A stretch of 64,000 nt of DNA, taken from contig NZ_JACHYC010000005.1 of NCBI RefSeq assembly GCF_014192575.1, positions 310,001 through 374,000 on the forward strand. The letters are read 5' to 3'. Within the stretch, counting starts at the first letter, position 1. Each line of letters starts with the position of its first letter. The translations under genes and the position numbers were made by a program. The DNA is from Variovorax sp. Sphag1AA. GTDB lineage: Bacteria > Pseudomonadota > Gammaproteobacteria > Burkholderiales > Burkholderiaceae_C. The notes below the pieces were generated by a model. It did not search any database and was not told where the DNA came from. It worked only from the letters and a program-made list of their open reading frames with translations. This document shows positions 43,579 to 52,968 of this stretch, piece by piece.

Positions 43579-44716
43579 TGTTGTTGTCGCGCTTGCAGCA
43601 AGGCGACTGGGTTTGCATGAGGTCGGCCGGTTGCGATGTCGGCGTGCGCAGCGCCTGATGGCGCCCCTCCTTGGGTTGCGCGGCCAGATCCTTGACCGCG
43701 GCGTAGAAGCGCGGCCAGTTCTCGCCTTCGCGCTCGAACAACGCCTCGAAGCCCGGCACGAGTTCGTCGTAGGCCGCTTGCGCACCGAACGCCGCGTTGT
43801 TCGCGCGCGCAACCCACGCGTCGTAGGCGCCCTGGCGCGGTCCCGTCCATGTCGCGCGAAGCGCCGCATAACGGCGACGGAATTCATCCATCGCGGCGGC
43901 CTTTCGGGCATCGACCGTCTTCCAGTCCTGCGCCTTGGCCTCGTCGGAGGCATAGATCTCCTGCAGCGCGCGGCGCGTGTCAGCCGCCAGCACACGGAAC
44001 TGCTGCCGTCGCGCGTCGAACTGCGCGTATTCGTTTTGTGCAGCTTCGCTTGCCTGGGTCTTCAGCCAGCGCGCGCCGCCGATGCGCTCGACCGCCGTCG
44101 CGAAGGACTCGTTGAACATGGTGTCGCCCTGCACGTACAGCACCTGGTGCGCGAGTTCATGGAACACGATGCGCGCGAGTTCGCCCTCGGGGTAGCCGAT
44201 GAAGGTGGACAGCAGCGGATCGCCGCCGGCCCAGTTCATCCATCCGAGCGTCGAATACGCCGGCACCGGATACACCGCGACCTCCAGGCCTTGCGCCGTC
44301 AGCTCCGCGGCCTCGGCCCGTGCGGCGGCTTCGTCGTAGTAGCCGCGATACCCCACGCAGCCAGCGACTGGAAAGCACCAGGTCTTGAGCGTGAGCGAAT
44401 GCGGCGGCGCTGCGACCACGTTCCAGAGCGCGGCCGGCCGATGCAGGTCGGCGTAGGCCTTGTAGCTCGCGTTGTCGGGCAGGCCGAGTTCGGCCACCGC
44501 ATAGCGGCGGATGCGTTGGGTGAGCTCGAGCTTGGCCTTGAGCGCTTCGGATGCTGACGGGTCCTCAAGCCATTCAGGCACCGGGCGCGCCGCGCGCATC
44601 AGGTCGATGTGGCCGCTGGCCGATTGCCAGTAGTAGCGGAGATCCGCGCAGCCCGCGAGCATGACGGCCCCCACTAGGGCGACGCCTGCCACGATCGCCC
44701 AGCGCATGCGTTTCAT
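43559..44716 (-). CDS. Putative aminopeptidase lipoprotein (zinc metallopeptidase)
   Basis: A 385-residue protein of the Aminopep (PF10023-type) family. MKRMRWAIVAGVALVGAVML with LAGC at 20-23 is a lipoprotein signal. VFHELAHQVLY gives HELAH (186-190) and FNESFATAVE gives Glu203, a gluzincin-like zinc site. The region around WCFPVAGCVGYRGYY and LGWMNWAGGDPLLSTF is conserved in the family. Substrates are unknown. Its start overlaps the upstream molybdopterin oxidoreductase by four bases, and its end overlaps the PHA-granule gene, forming a three-gene unit without obvious shared function. Confidence 0.85.
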   Translation of the reverse strand: MKRMRWAIVAGVALVGAVMLAGCADLRYYWQSASGHIDLMRAARPVPEWLEDPSASEALKAKLELTQRIRRYAVAELGLPDNASYKAYADLHRPAALWNVVAAPPHSLTLKTWCFPVAGCVGYRGYYDEAAARAEAAELTAQGLEVAVYPVPAYSTLGWMNWAGGDPLLSTFIGYPEGELARIVFHELAHQVLYVQGDTMFNESFATAVERIGGARWLKTQASEAAQNEYAQFDARRQQFRVLAADTRRALQEIYASDEAKAQDWKTVDARKAAAMDEFRRRYAALRATWTGPRQGAYDAWVARANNAAFGAQAAYDELVPGFEALFEREGENWPRFYAAVKDLAAQPKEGRHQALRTPTSQPADLMQTQSPCCKRDNNNGDRGA

Positions 44717-46758
44717 GTCGGCACCGCTGCTTCGGCAACGCTTTCCACTTCAACCAGGCAGTCGTAGAAGGTCGGTCCGCGCCCGATGTCCGTGAGCCGC
44801 TGGCTGGTGAGCTGGTTGACGTTGGTGCCGTCCAGACCGAGCTTGCGCCACCAGATCCCGAGACCATGCACCACGCCCGGCCGTGCGCGACGCGAGACTT
44901 CGGCGCGGCAGCGGTATTCGCCGCGCTGGTTGAAGACACGCACCGTTGCACCGTCTGCGATGCCGCGCGCACTGGCATCGGCCTCGTTGATCTCCAGCAA
45001 AGGCTCGCCTTCGATCGACCGCAGGCTCCGCACGTTGACGAAGCTGGAGTTGAGGAAATTGCGCGCCGGCGGCGAGATCATCGCGAGCGGGAACTCGCTG
45101 GAGCTTCCCTTCGCTTCGTAGTTGGGCACATGGTCCGGCAGGCCGTCCTGGCCCATCGCCGCAAGCCGTGCACTGAAGAATTCGCAGCGGCCGGACGGCG
45201 TCGGGAAGTTGCCTTCGGCATAGGGCGCGTCCGGCAGCTTGAGCGTGGCGAAACCGTTCGCGATCAGTTCATCGAAGTCGACTGCCGCAGGCGGGAAGGC
45301 CGCGCGGCACAGGGTCTCGTCGTCGTCCGAGAAGCAGGGTTCGTCGAACCCCATGCGCCTGGCGAGTTCGCTGAAGACCCAGGTATTGCTGCGCGCCTCG
45401 CCGCGCGGCGCCACCGCGGGGCGGTTCAGCAACACGTCGGTATGTCCGTAGCTGAAATGGATGTCCCAGTGCTCGAGCTGCGTGGTGGCGGGCAGCACGT
45501 AGTCGGCGTAGTCGGCCGTGTCGGTCTGGAACTGCTCGAGCACCACGGTGAAAAGGTCCTCGCGCGCGAAGCCAGCCACCACCTTGCCCGACTCCGGCGC
45601 CACCGCGACCGGATTGCTGTTGTAGACGATCACCGCCTCGATCGGATTCGCGGTGTCGAGCAGCGCATCGCCGATGGTGCTCATGTTGATGGTGCGTGGC
45701 CGCTGGCCGGCGAGCAGGTCGGGCCGCTGCAAGGCCGCGCGGTCCACCGGGAAGAGCCCCGAGCTGCTCAACAGCAGGCCGCCGGCACGTTCGCGCCAGG
45801 CACCCACCAGCGCCGGCAGACAAGCGACGGCGCGCGCGGCGTTGCCGCCGCCGCGCACGCGCTGCATGCCGTAGTTGAGTCGGATCGCGGCGGGCTTCGT
45901 GGTGCCGTAGGCGCGCGCCAGCGAAACGATCTGCTCTTCCGGCACGCCGCAGACCGCGGCCGCACGCGACGGCGGCCATTGCAGCGCGCGCTCGCGCAAC
46001 TGCCCCCAGCCGAGGGTGTAGCGCTCGATGTAGTCGTGATCGAGCCAGTCGTTGACGATGAGCTCGTGCATCAGCGCGAGCGCCAGCGCGGCATCAGTGC
46101 CGGGCAGCAGCGCCACGTGCTCGTCGCACTTGTCGGCGGTTTCGGTCTTGCGCGGATCGATACACACCAGCCGCGCGCCGGCGCGCTTGGCCGCCTGCGC
46201 ATGTCGCCAGAAGTGGAGATTGCTCGCGATCGAATTGCTGCCCCAAATGAGGATCAACTTCGATTCGGCGAAGAATTCGGTCCGCATGCCGACCTTGCCG
46301 CCCAAAGTAAAACCTAAGGCCTCACCCCCAGCGGTGGAGCAGATCGTCCGGTCCAGGAGCGACGCACCGAGCTTGTGGAAAAAGCGACGGTCCATCGACT
46401 CGCCCTGCACAAGACCCATGGTGCCCGCGTAACTGTAGGGCACAATCTTTTCCGGATTGTTACTTCTCAATACATTGAGGCGCGCAGCGATGTCGTCCAG
46501 TGCGACGTCCCAGCTCACCGGTTCGAAGCGGCCGCTCCCCTTGGGACCCGAACGCTTCATCGGCTGGACGAGACGTTCCGGATGGTCGTTGCGTTCGATG
46601 TAGCGCGAGACCTTGGTGCACAGAACGCCGGCGGTGTGCCGGTGCGCTTCGTTGCCCTGCAGCTTGACGGCCACGCCGTCCTGCACGGTGGTGACGAGCG
46701 CGCAAGTATCAGGACAGTCGTGCGGACAGGCACCGAGAACGCGGGTTGGGGAGGTCAT
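44713..46758 (-). CDS. Molybdopterin-dependent oxidoreductase (formate dehydrogenase/DMSO reductase superfamily)
   Basis: A 681-residue protein. Cys11, Cys15, Cys19 and Cys47 ligate an N-terminal [4Fe-4S] cluster. LIWGSNSIASNLHFW, CIDPRKTETADKCDEHVALLPGTDAALALALMHEL and the C-terminal VRVFNQRGEYRCRAEVS are molybdopterin-guanine-dinucleotide binding blocks. There is no Tat signal, so it is cytoplasmic. The family includes uncharacterised soluble oxidoreductases and acetylene hydratase-like enzymes; the substrate cannot be assigned. No accessory or electron-transfer subunit is adjacent. It is divergent from the binding-protein gene at 46833. Confidence 0.9.
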   Translation of the reverse strand: MTSPTRVLGACPHDCPDTCALVTTVQDGVAVKLQGNEAHRHTAGVLCTKVSRYIERNDHPERLVQPMKRSGPKGSGRFEPVSWDVALDDIAARLNVLRSNNPEKIVPYSYAGTMGLVQGESMDRRFFHKLGASLLDRTICSTAGGEALGFTLGGKVGMRTEFFAESKLILIWGSNSIASNLHFWRHAQAAKRAGARLVCIDPRKTETADKCDEHVALLPGTDAALALALMHELIVNDWLDHDYIERYTLGWGQLRERALQWPPSRAAAVCGVPEEQIVSLARAYGTTKPAAIRLNYGMQRVRGGGNAARAVACLPALVGAWRERAGGLLLSSSGLFPVDRAALQRPDLLAGQRPRTINMSTIGDALLDTANPIEAVIVYNSNPVAVAPESGKVVAGFAREDLFTVVLEQFQTDTADYADYVLPATTQLEHWDIHFSYGHTDVLLNRPAVAPRGEARSNTWVFSELARRMGFDEPCFSDDDETLCRAAFPPAAVDFDELIANGFATLKLPDAPYAEGNFPTPSGRCEFFSARLAAMGQDGLPDHVPNYEAKGSSSEFPLAMISPPARNFLNSSFVNVRSLRSIEGEPLLEINEADASARGIADGATVRVFNQRGEYRCRAEVSRRARPGVVHGLGIWWRKLGLDGTNVNQLTSQRLTDIGRGPTFYDCLVEVESVAEAAVPT

Positions 46759-46832
46759 GAAATCAGCCGGGGCAGCAGGAACCGGCTGAGTCTAAGTTGT
46801 GCGCCAGGAAAGCGCGCGGAGGGGTTTTCACG

Positions 46833-47954
46833 ATGCTGAGTCGCAGACAGTTTTCAATCGCAACGGGCGCCGCGGCGCTCGCCGGCTTCCAGTTCGCCCG
46901 CGCCCAGAGCGAGACGCCACTGGTGCTCGGCCAGTCCGCCCCGTTCACCGGGCCGGCTGCGCAACTGGGCATCCAGTTCTACGAAGGAGCGAAGCTCTTT
47001 CTCGACCAGTACAACGCCCAGCCCGGCCGCGACGTGGTCATCAAATTCCTCGACGACGGCTATGAGCCCGATCGCTGCGCGGAAAACACGAAGAAGCTGA
47101 TCGACGAGGACGTCTTCGCGCTCTTCGGCTACATCGGCACGCCGACCAGTCTCGCGGCGCTACCGCAGGCCGTGAACGCCAAGGTGCCGTTCATCGCGCC
47201 CTTCACCGGTGCCATGTCGCTGCGCGAGCCGTTCCATCGCAACGTGTTCCACCTGCGAGCCTCGTACAACGACGAGACCGCGGTGATCGTCAAGCAGCTC
47301 ACGAATCTCGGCCTGAAGAAGATCGCGGTCTTCTATCAGAACGACGCCTACGGCAAGGCGGGCCTGGACGGCGTGACGCTCGCGCTGTCGCAACTCGACC
47401 TGAAGCCGGTCGCCCTCGCCACGGTCGAGCGCAACTCGGTCAACGTGTCGGCGGCAGTGAAGTCCATCGTCGCGGCGCAGCCGGACGCGGTGGTCCAGGT
47501 CAGCGCCTACAAGTCATGCGCGGCGTTCATCCGCGAAGCACGCAAGACCGGCTACGGCGGGACGTTCTTCAACGTGTCGTTCGTCGGCACGCAAGCGCTT
47601 GCAGACGAGCTCGGCAAGGAGGGCGCCGGCGTGGTGGTCACGCAGGTCGTGCCTTCTCCCTACAACGCGGCGAACGGCATCACGCGTGAGTTCAACGACG
47701 CCGTGCGCAAGGCCAACAGCACGACCAAGGCCAACTTCTCGAGCGTGGAAGGCTTCCTCGCCGCGAAGGTGCTGGCCGAAGGCCTGCGGCGCTCCACCGG
47801 CAAGCCCTCGCGCGAAGGACTGATCGCCGGTCTCGAAAGCATCGAGCGCCAGCAGTTCGCCGGGTTCGACGTCTCGTTCTCACCGAAGAATCATGTGGCC
47901 TCGAAGTTCGTCGAGCTGTCGATGATCACCGGCGACGGAAAGATCCGGACCTAG
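46833..47954 (+). CDS. ABC transporter substrate-binding protein, branched-chain amino acid type
   Basis: A 373-residue periplasmic protein of the Leu/Ile/Val-binding (Peripla_BP_6) type. MLSRRQFSIATGAAALAGFQF with AQSE is a Tat-like signal. LVLGQSAPFTGPAAQLG opens lobe one, and FALFGYIGTPTSLAALP, IAVFYQNDAYGKAGL and VDVSF-type segments follow in order. The start at 46833 follows GGAGGGG about ten bases upstream; a longer frame to 46797 lacks a signal sequence. It is an orphan: no permease or ATPase gene is adjacent. Ligand unknown. Its stop shares bases with the stop of the converging DUF445 gene. Confidence 0.88.
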   Translation: MLSRRQFSIATGAAALAGFQFARAQSETPLVLGQSAPFTGPAAQLGIQFYEGAKLFLDQYNAQPGRDVVIKFLDDGYEPDRCAENTKKLIDEDVFALFGYIGTPTSLAALPQAVNAKVPFIAPFTGAMSLREPFHRNVFHLRASYNDETAVIVKQLTNLGLKKIAVFYQNDAYGKAGLDGVTLALSQLDLKPVALATVERNSVNVSAAVKSIVAAQPDAVVQVSAYKSCAAFIREARKTGYGGTFFNVSFVGTQALADELGKEGAGVVVTQVVPSPYNAANGITREFNDAVRKANSTTKANFSSVEGFLAAKVLAEGLRRSTGKPSREGLIAGLESIERQQFAGFDVSFSPKNHVASKFVELSMITGDGKIRT

Positions 47955-49174
47955 GACTTCAGGAGCTGGGTGGCGGCGTGAATGCCCAGCCCCACCAGCC
48001 CGCCGACCAGCGTGCCGTTCACCCGGATGAACTGCAGGTCGCGCCCGATGTTGCGTTCGAGCTCGACGGTCATCTCGTCGGCGTTCCATTCGGCAACGCG
48101 TTCGATGATGTAGCGGCGGATGTCCTCGCGATAGCGTTCGATCGCACGCGGAGCAGCGTCCATGACCTGCTCGTTGATCCAGCGACGCATCGCTTCGTCC
48201 GCGCTCAGCCTCGCGCCCAAGCTGCCGGTCATCGAGACGATGCGCTGGCGGATGCTTGAATCGTCTTTCGCGAGATCGGTGTGCAGCCATGCGAGCAGTT
48301 CGCTCCACAGGCCATGCAGATAGTCGCCAAGCGCAGGATGCGCCAGGAGGTCCGCGCGAATGGCTTCGCCGCGGCTGCGGAATTCCGGATCGGTCTTGAG
48401 CCGCGCGATGAAGCCGGCCATGAACTCGTCGAATCGCAGCCGCAACGGATGCGCCGGGTCTGCCGCCAGATCGGCGATGGTGCGTGCCACTGCGTCGACG
48501 ATCTTGCGGGTGGCGACCCGGGCCGCCACCTGGTCGAGCCCCACGTAGCGCAGCGCCTTGATCTCGCGCGCGATGGCTTCGGTGATGCGCTCCTGAACCT
48601 CGTCGCCCTCGACGACATGCGCGACCTGCGCGAGCACATCGTCGAGCAGCGCCTGGTGGCGTCCGCCGGCGGTCAGAGCGTCGAGTGCCTGTCCGGCAAG
48701 GCGCGACATATCGAGCTGAACGAGGCCGGCCGATGCAATCCGGCCGAGGAAGTCGCGCACCCGGGCATCGTCGAAGGCGGTGAGCCCGTAGCGCACTGCT
48801 GCGACGAGGTGGTCGCCGAGCTTCTCCGCGCGATCCGGCCGCGAGAGCCAGTCTGCAAGCCGCGCGGATGGATCGAATTCCGCGAGCTTCGCAAGCACCT
48901 GCGGCGTACTCAGGAAGTTGTTGCAGATGAAGCCGGCAAGCTTCGCGCCGATGCGGTCCTTGTTCGCCGGAATGATCGCGGTGTGCGGAATCGGCAACCC
49001 CAGCGGATGCCGGAAGAGCGCCACCACCGCGAACCAGTCCGCGATCGCGCCCACCATCGCCGCCTCGGCGAAGGCAGCGACGTAGCCCCAGGCCGGATGC
49101 CGCGCTTCGAGCGCCGTCGCGACCGCATAGAGCAGCGCCGCGGCGCAGAGCAGACCGAGCGCGATCCGCTTCAT
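47951..49174 (-). CDS. DUF445 family membrane-anchored protein
   Basis: A 407-residue protein of the DUF445 (YjiN-like) family. An N-terminal helix and the conserved EAAMVGAIADWFAVVALFRHPLG with PIPHTAIIPANKDRIG are the signature; a C-terminal helix (NGTLVGGLVGLGIHAATQ) ends it. Between lie long amphipathic helices. The family occurs in the inner membrane and has no settled function. Start MKRIALGLL at 49174 is preferred over 49213, which adds a charged segment before the membrane helix. Confidence 0.88.
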   Translation of the reverse strand: MKRIALGLLCAAALLYAVATALEARHPAWGYVAAFAEAAMVGAIADWFAVVALFRHPLGLPIPHTAIIPANKDRIGAKLAGFICNNFLSTPQVLAKLAEFDPSARLADWLSRPDRAEKLGDHLVAAVRYGLTAFDDARVRDFLGRIASAGLVQLDMSRLAGQALDALTAGGRHQALLDDVLAQVAHVVEGDEVQERITEAIAREIKALRYVGLDQVAARVATRKIVDAVARTIADLAADPAHPLRLRFDEFMAGFIARLKTDPEFRSRGEAIRADLLAHPALGDYLHGLWSELLAWLHTDLAKDDSSIRQRIVSMTGSLGARLSADEAMRRWINEQVMDAAPRAIERYREDIRRYIIERVAEWNADEMTVELERNIGRDLQFIRVNGTLVGGLVGLGIHAATQLLKS

Positions 49175-49187
49175 GATGCCCAGTGGC

Positions 49188-50405
49188 TCAGCGGATCTCT
49201 TTTGTCGCGGCAAGGCCGCGCAGGAAGGCTTCGCAGCGCCCGAGCTGTTCGAGCGTCACGTACTCGTCCGGCTGGTGCGCCTGCGTGATGCTGCCCGGGC
49301 CGCACACCACGGTCGGGATGCCCGCGTTCTTGAAGATGCCCGCTTCGGTGCCGAAACCGACCAACGTGGTGCGGGACTCCCCGGCCAGCCTCTGAGCGAG
49401 GCGCGTCACTGCGTCGCCTGCGGAGCCGAGAAAGCTCGGCACTTCGCAGATCGGCTCGAAGCGGAAGCCGGTATCGGGCGCGACCTTCTTCATCGCCACC
49501 TCAGCGCGCTGCGCGTAGGCGACCACCTCTTTCTGCATCTTCGCTACGTCGCTGGTCGGCAGGTTGCGGAATTCGTAGCGGAATTCCGCGTCGCGCGGCA
49601 CCACGTTGTCCGCAATGCCGCCATGGAACTGGCCCACGCTCGCGGTGCTGAATGGCACATCGAAGCCTTCGTAGCGCGGCTCGTCGCGCTCGAAACCTTC
49701 CGCCATGTCGCGCAGTTTGCCGACCACGCGGGCTGCCATCTCGATCGCGTTGACCGACTGCGGCGTGAGCGACGAATGCGCCTCCTTGCCGCGCACGCAG
49801 CACTTGAAGCGATACACGCCCTTGTGCGCGATGGCCGGGACCATCATCGTCGGCTCACCGACGATGCAGGCCAGCGGCTTGATGCCCTGGTCCTTCATGT
49901 CGGCGATCAGCTCCCGCACGCCGAAGCAGCCGACTTCCTCGTCGTAGGTGAAGGCGAAGTGCACCGCGAAGGGCGATTCGCTTTCGATGAAGCGCTCGGC
50001 ATTGGCGAGCGCCACCGCGATGAAGCTCTTCATGTCCGCCGACCCGCGCCCGTAGAGCCGCGGCTCATCGACGACACGCTCGGCGTTCTCGTCGGTCTGC
50101 GGCCAGTTCTGCACGATGGCAGCAAGTGGGTCCACGCTCCACGCCTGGCCGTCCCACGGCACCGTGTCGGTGTGTCCCGAGAGGATCACGCCGGCCTTCT
50201 TGCCAGCGCCCAGCGTGGCGAAGAGATTGGCCTTGGTCTTGTCGGCGTTGTAGGTCAGCCGGCTGCGGATGCCGAGGCCCGCCAGGTGATCGCGTACGAA
50301 ATCGATGAGCTCCAGATTGCTGTTGGTGCTCACGGTGTTCATGCGCACGAGCGTCTGCGCGAGTTCGAGGCTGCGGGTTGAAAGCACATGTGACATGCGG
50401 GGCAT
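49188..50405 (-). CDS. argE: Acetylornithine deacetylase
   Basis: A 405-residue M20 metallopeptidase-family enzyme. SGHTDTVPWDGQAW gives the first zinc His and Asp, GSADMKSFIA the bridging Asp, DEEVGCFG the catalytic Glu pair, and CIVGEPTMM the next ligand; FGTEAGIF provides the last region. Length fits ArgE (383-400). It releases acetate from N-acetylornithine in arginine synthesis, the same pathway as argB in this window. A start at MSHVLST (50396) is also possible. The 13 bases before the DUF445 start suggest cotranscription. Confidence 0.88.
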   Translation of the reverse strand: MPRMSHVLSTRSLELAQTLVRMNTVSTNSNLELIDFVRDHLAGLGIRSRLTYNADKTKANLFATLGAGKKAGVILSGHTDTVPWDGQAWSVDPLAAIVQNWPQTDENAERVVDEPRLYGRGSADMKSFIAVALANAERFIESESPFAVHFAFTYDEEVGCFGVRELIADMKDQGIKPLACIVGEPTMMVPAIAHKGVYRFKCCVRGKEAHSSLTPQSVNAIEMAARVVGKLRDMAEGFERDEPRYEGFDVPFSTASVGQFHGGIADNVVPRDAEFRYEFRNLPTSDVAKMQKEVVAYAQRAEVAMKKVAPDTGFRFEPICEVPSFLGSAGDAVTRLAQRLAGESRTTLVGFGTEAGIFKNAGIPTVVCGPGSITQAHQPDEYVTLEQLGRCEAFLRGLAATKEIR

Positions 50406-50508
50406 TGTCCCGGAAGTCCGCGGACTGCGGCCACATCCACGGAAGTGTCATCTCGGCGGGATAGCCTCCGCCCTTTTGGAATCCGGAAATCCGGAAGGAG
50501 AAGAAGTC

Positions 50509-51699
50509 TTGAAGCCGACCACCCTGACCCTGGGCGCGATCGCCGCCCTGTGCCTTTCGGCCTGCACCACGGCCACCGCCCCCTCGGGCAAGCTCGCCAC
50601 GCTCGACGGCCAGCAGCCGCTGGTGATTGCGCATCGCGGCGCATCGGGCTACCTGCCGGAGGAAACGCTCGAAGCCTACGCGCGAGCCATCGAACTCGGC
50701 GCCGACTACATCGAGATGGACCTGATCTCCACCAAGGACGGCGTGCTCATCACGCGCCATGACCCCAACCTCGCGATCAGCACCGACGTGGCCACGCGAC
50801 CCGAATTCGCCTCGCGCAAGAAGACGATCCAGGTCGACGGCGAAACGCAGACTGGCTGGTTCAGCAACGACTTCACCCTGGAGGAAATCAAGCGGCTCGG
50901 CGCGATCTCGACCGATGCCGAGCGGCCCCAGCAGTTCAACGGCCGGTACAAGGTGCCGACCTTCCAGGAGGTGGTCGACCTCGCCAAGGCCAAGTCGAAG
51001 GAAACCGGGCGCACCATCGGCATCTATCCCGAGACCAAGAACCCCACTTACTTCCGCGATCTCGGCCTGCCGCTGGAAGACAAGCTCATCGCCACGCTCG
51101 ACGCGGCCGGCTGGAACAACCGCGGCGCACCGGTCTTCGTGCAATCCTTTGAGCCGGGCAGCCTCAAGTACATGAAGTCCAAGGGGCTGAAGACGAAGAC
51201 GGTCCAGCTCATCGATGGCGACGGCATCGACATGAAGACCGGCGCAATGACCTATGCCGTGCCGGTGGACCGGCCCTATGAATGGACCAAGGCCGGCGAC
51301 CGCCGCAATTTCGACGTGATGGTCACGCCGGCGGGGCTTGCCGAGATCAAGACCTACGCCGACGGAATCGGCCCGTGGAAGCGCTACATCGTCACCATCA
51401 AGGGCACCATCGGTCCCGACGGCAAGCCGGTGGACGTCAACCGCGACGGCAAGATCAACGACGCCGATGCCACCTCCGCCGCGCCGACGCAGCTCGTCGA
51501 GGACGCCCACAAGGCGGGGTTGTTCGTCCACCCCTTCACCTTCCGCAACGAGTCGCGGCGCCTCGCGTCGGACTACAAGGGCGACGGCGCGAACGAGTAC
51601 ATCGCGTTCTACCGGCTCGGCGTGGACGGCGTCTTCACCGATTTCACGGACACCGCGCTCGCCGCACGCGGCACGTGGCTGCGGGAAACCGGCAAGTAA
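50509..51699 (+). CDS. Glycerophosphodiester phosphodiesterase lipoprotein with EF-hand-like loop
   Basis: A 396-residue GlpQ-type enzyme that cleaves glycerophosphodiesters to glycerol-3-phosphate and an alcohol. VIAHRGASGYLPEETLEAY carries His42, IEMDLISTKDG the Glu/Asp pair and ITRHDP a second His. The start is TTG at 50509, preceded by AAGGAG at 50495-50500; it gives a short signal with lipobox LSAC (16-19), so a lipid-anchored periplasmic location is likely. The loop DVNRDGKINDAD (309-320) matches the DxNxDGxIxxxD calcium-loop pattern of EF-hand and dockerin proteins. An upstream Met at 50305 lies inside antisense argE and is rejected. Confidence 0.88.
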   Translation: MKPTTLTLGAIAALCLSACTTATAPSGKLATLDGQQPLVIAHRGASGYLPEETLEAYARAIELGADYIEMDLISTKDGVLITRHDPNLAISTDVATRPEFASRKKTIQVDGETQTGWFSNDFTLEEIKRLGAISTDAERPQQFNGRYKVPTFQEVVDLAKAKSKETGRTIGIYPETKNPTYFRDLGLPLEDKLIATLDAAGWNNRGAPVFVQSFEPGSLKYMKSKGLKTKTVQLIDGDGIDMKTGAMTYAVPVDRPYEWTKAGDRRNFDVMVTPAGLAEIKTYADGIGPWKRYIVTIKGTIGPDGKPVDVNRDGKINDADATSAAPTQLVEDAHKAGLFVHPFTFRNESRRLASDYKGDGANEYIAFYRLGVDGVFTDFTDTALAARGTWLRETGK

Positions 51700-51753
51700 A
51701 GCGCGCAAGGCACGGTCTTTGCCTGCGTCTTGCGCAAGGCCTAGACTGTGCTC

Positions 51754-52968
51754 ATGAAACTCCTTGACTCCCTCGTCGCCCAGGCTCCCGGCATGGCCGC
51801 GGTGCGACGTGACTTGCACGCCCATCCCGAACTCTGCTTCCAGGAAGTCCGCACCTCCGACGTGGTCGCGGCCAAGCTGACCGAGTGGGGCATTCCCATC
51901 CATCGCGGACTGGGCACGACCGGCGTCGTGGGCATCGTCAAGAACGGCACCAGCGACCGCGCTGTCGGGCTGCGGGCCGACATGGACGCGCTGCCGGTCA
52001 CCGAGCTCAACACCTTCGAGCACGCGAGCAAGCACCACGGGAAGATGCACGCCTGCGGCCACGACGGCCATACGACGATGCTGCTCGCGGCGGCGCAGCA
52101 TCTGGCAAAGCACCGCAACTTCGACGGCACGGTCTACCTGATCTTCCAGCCTGCCGAGGAAGGCGGCGGCGGCGCGCGCGAGATGATCAAGGAGGGACTG
52201 TTCGAGCAGTTCCCCATGGAGGCCGTCTTCGGCATGCACAACTGGCCCGGCATGAAGGCCGGCCAGTTCGCGGTGAGCCCCGGTCCGGTCATGGCGTCGA
52301 GCAACCAGTTCCACATCGTCGTGCGCGGCAAGGGCGGCCATGCTGCACTGCCACACACCAGCATCGACCCCGTGCCGATCGCCTGCGAAATGGTGCAGGC
52401 CTTCCAGACCATCCTCACGCGCAACATGAAGCCGGTGGACGCGGGCGTCATCTCGGTCACGATGTTCCATGCGGGCGAAGCACCCACCGTGACGCCGAAC
52501 GATGCCGAGCTGCGCGGCACGGTGCGCACCTTCACCATCGAAGTGCTCGACCTCATCGAATCGCGCATGCGGCAGATTGCCGAGAACATCTGCGCGGCGC
52601 ACGGTGCGCAGGTGGATTTCGAGTTCATCCGCACCTATCCGCCCACCATCAACACACCGGCCGAAGCCGACTTCGCACGGCGCGTGATGTCCGGCATCGT
52701 CGGCGCCGAGAACGTGCTGCTGCAGGAACCCGCGATGACCGCGGAGGACTTCTCCTTCATGCTGCAGGCCAAGCCCGGCGCGTACGCCTTCATCGGCAAC
52801 GGCGACGGCACGCATCGCGACATGCATCACGGCGCCGGCCCCTGCACGCTGCACAACGCGAGCTACGACTTCAACGACAACCTGATTCCGCTCGGCGCGA
52901 CCATGTGGGTCCAGCTGGCGGAGCAGTTCCTCAACACGCCCAAGCTGTCGGAAGGGAAGTCCGCATGA
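51754..52968 (+). CDS. M20 family amidohydrolase (hippurate/IAA-amino-acid hydrolase type)
   Basis: A 404-residue M20D metallohydrolase. RRDLHAHPELCFQE opens it, LRADMDALPV (73-82) and MHACGHDGHTTMLL (98-111) supply Cys101 and metal His residues, FQPAEEGGGGAREMI the Glu pair, and FGMHNWPGMKAG a further His. These enzymes split N-acyl or aryl amino acids such as hippurate. ATG 51754 is chosen; GTG 51748 is two codons upstream. It overlaps the DUF2817 peptidase by four bases (ATGA), so the two may degrade related amides together. Confidence 0.9.
   Translation: MKLLDSLVAQAPGMAAVRRDLHAHPELCFQEVRTSDVVAAKLTEWGIPIHRGLGTTGVVGIVKNGTSDRAVGLRADMDALPVTELNTFEHASKHHGKMHACGHDGHTTMLLAAAQHLAKHRNFDGTVYLIFQPAEEGGGGAREMIKEGLFEQFPMEAVFGMHNWPGMKAGQFAVSPGPVMASSNQFHIVVRGKGGHAALPHTSIDPVPIACEMVQAFQTILTRNMKPVDAGVISVTMFHAGEAPTVTPNDAELRGTVRTFTIEVLDLIESRMRQIAENICAAHGAQVDFEFIRTYPPTINTPAEADFARRVMSGIVGAENVLLQEPAMTAEDFSFMLQAKPGAYAFIGNGDGTHRDMHHGAGPCTLHNASYDFNDNLIPLGATMWVQLAEQFLNTPKLSEGKSA

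Noticed and set aside
50065..52854. 929-codon minus-strand open frame
   Set aside because: It runs antisense to the phosphodiesterase and M20 genes and into argE out of frame; its composition is that of a shadow frame.
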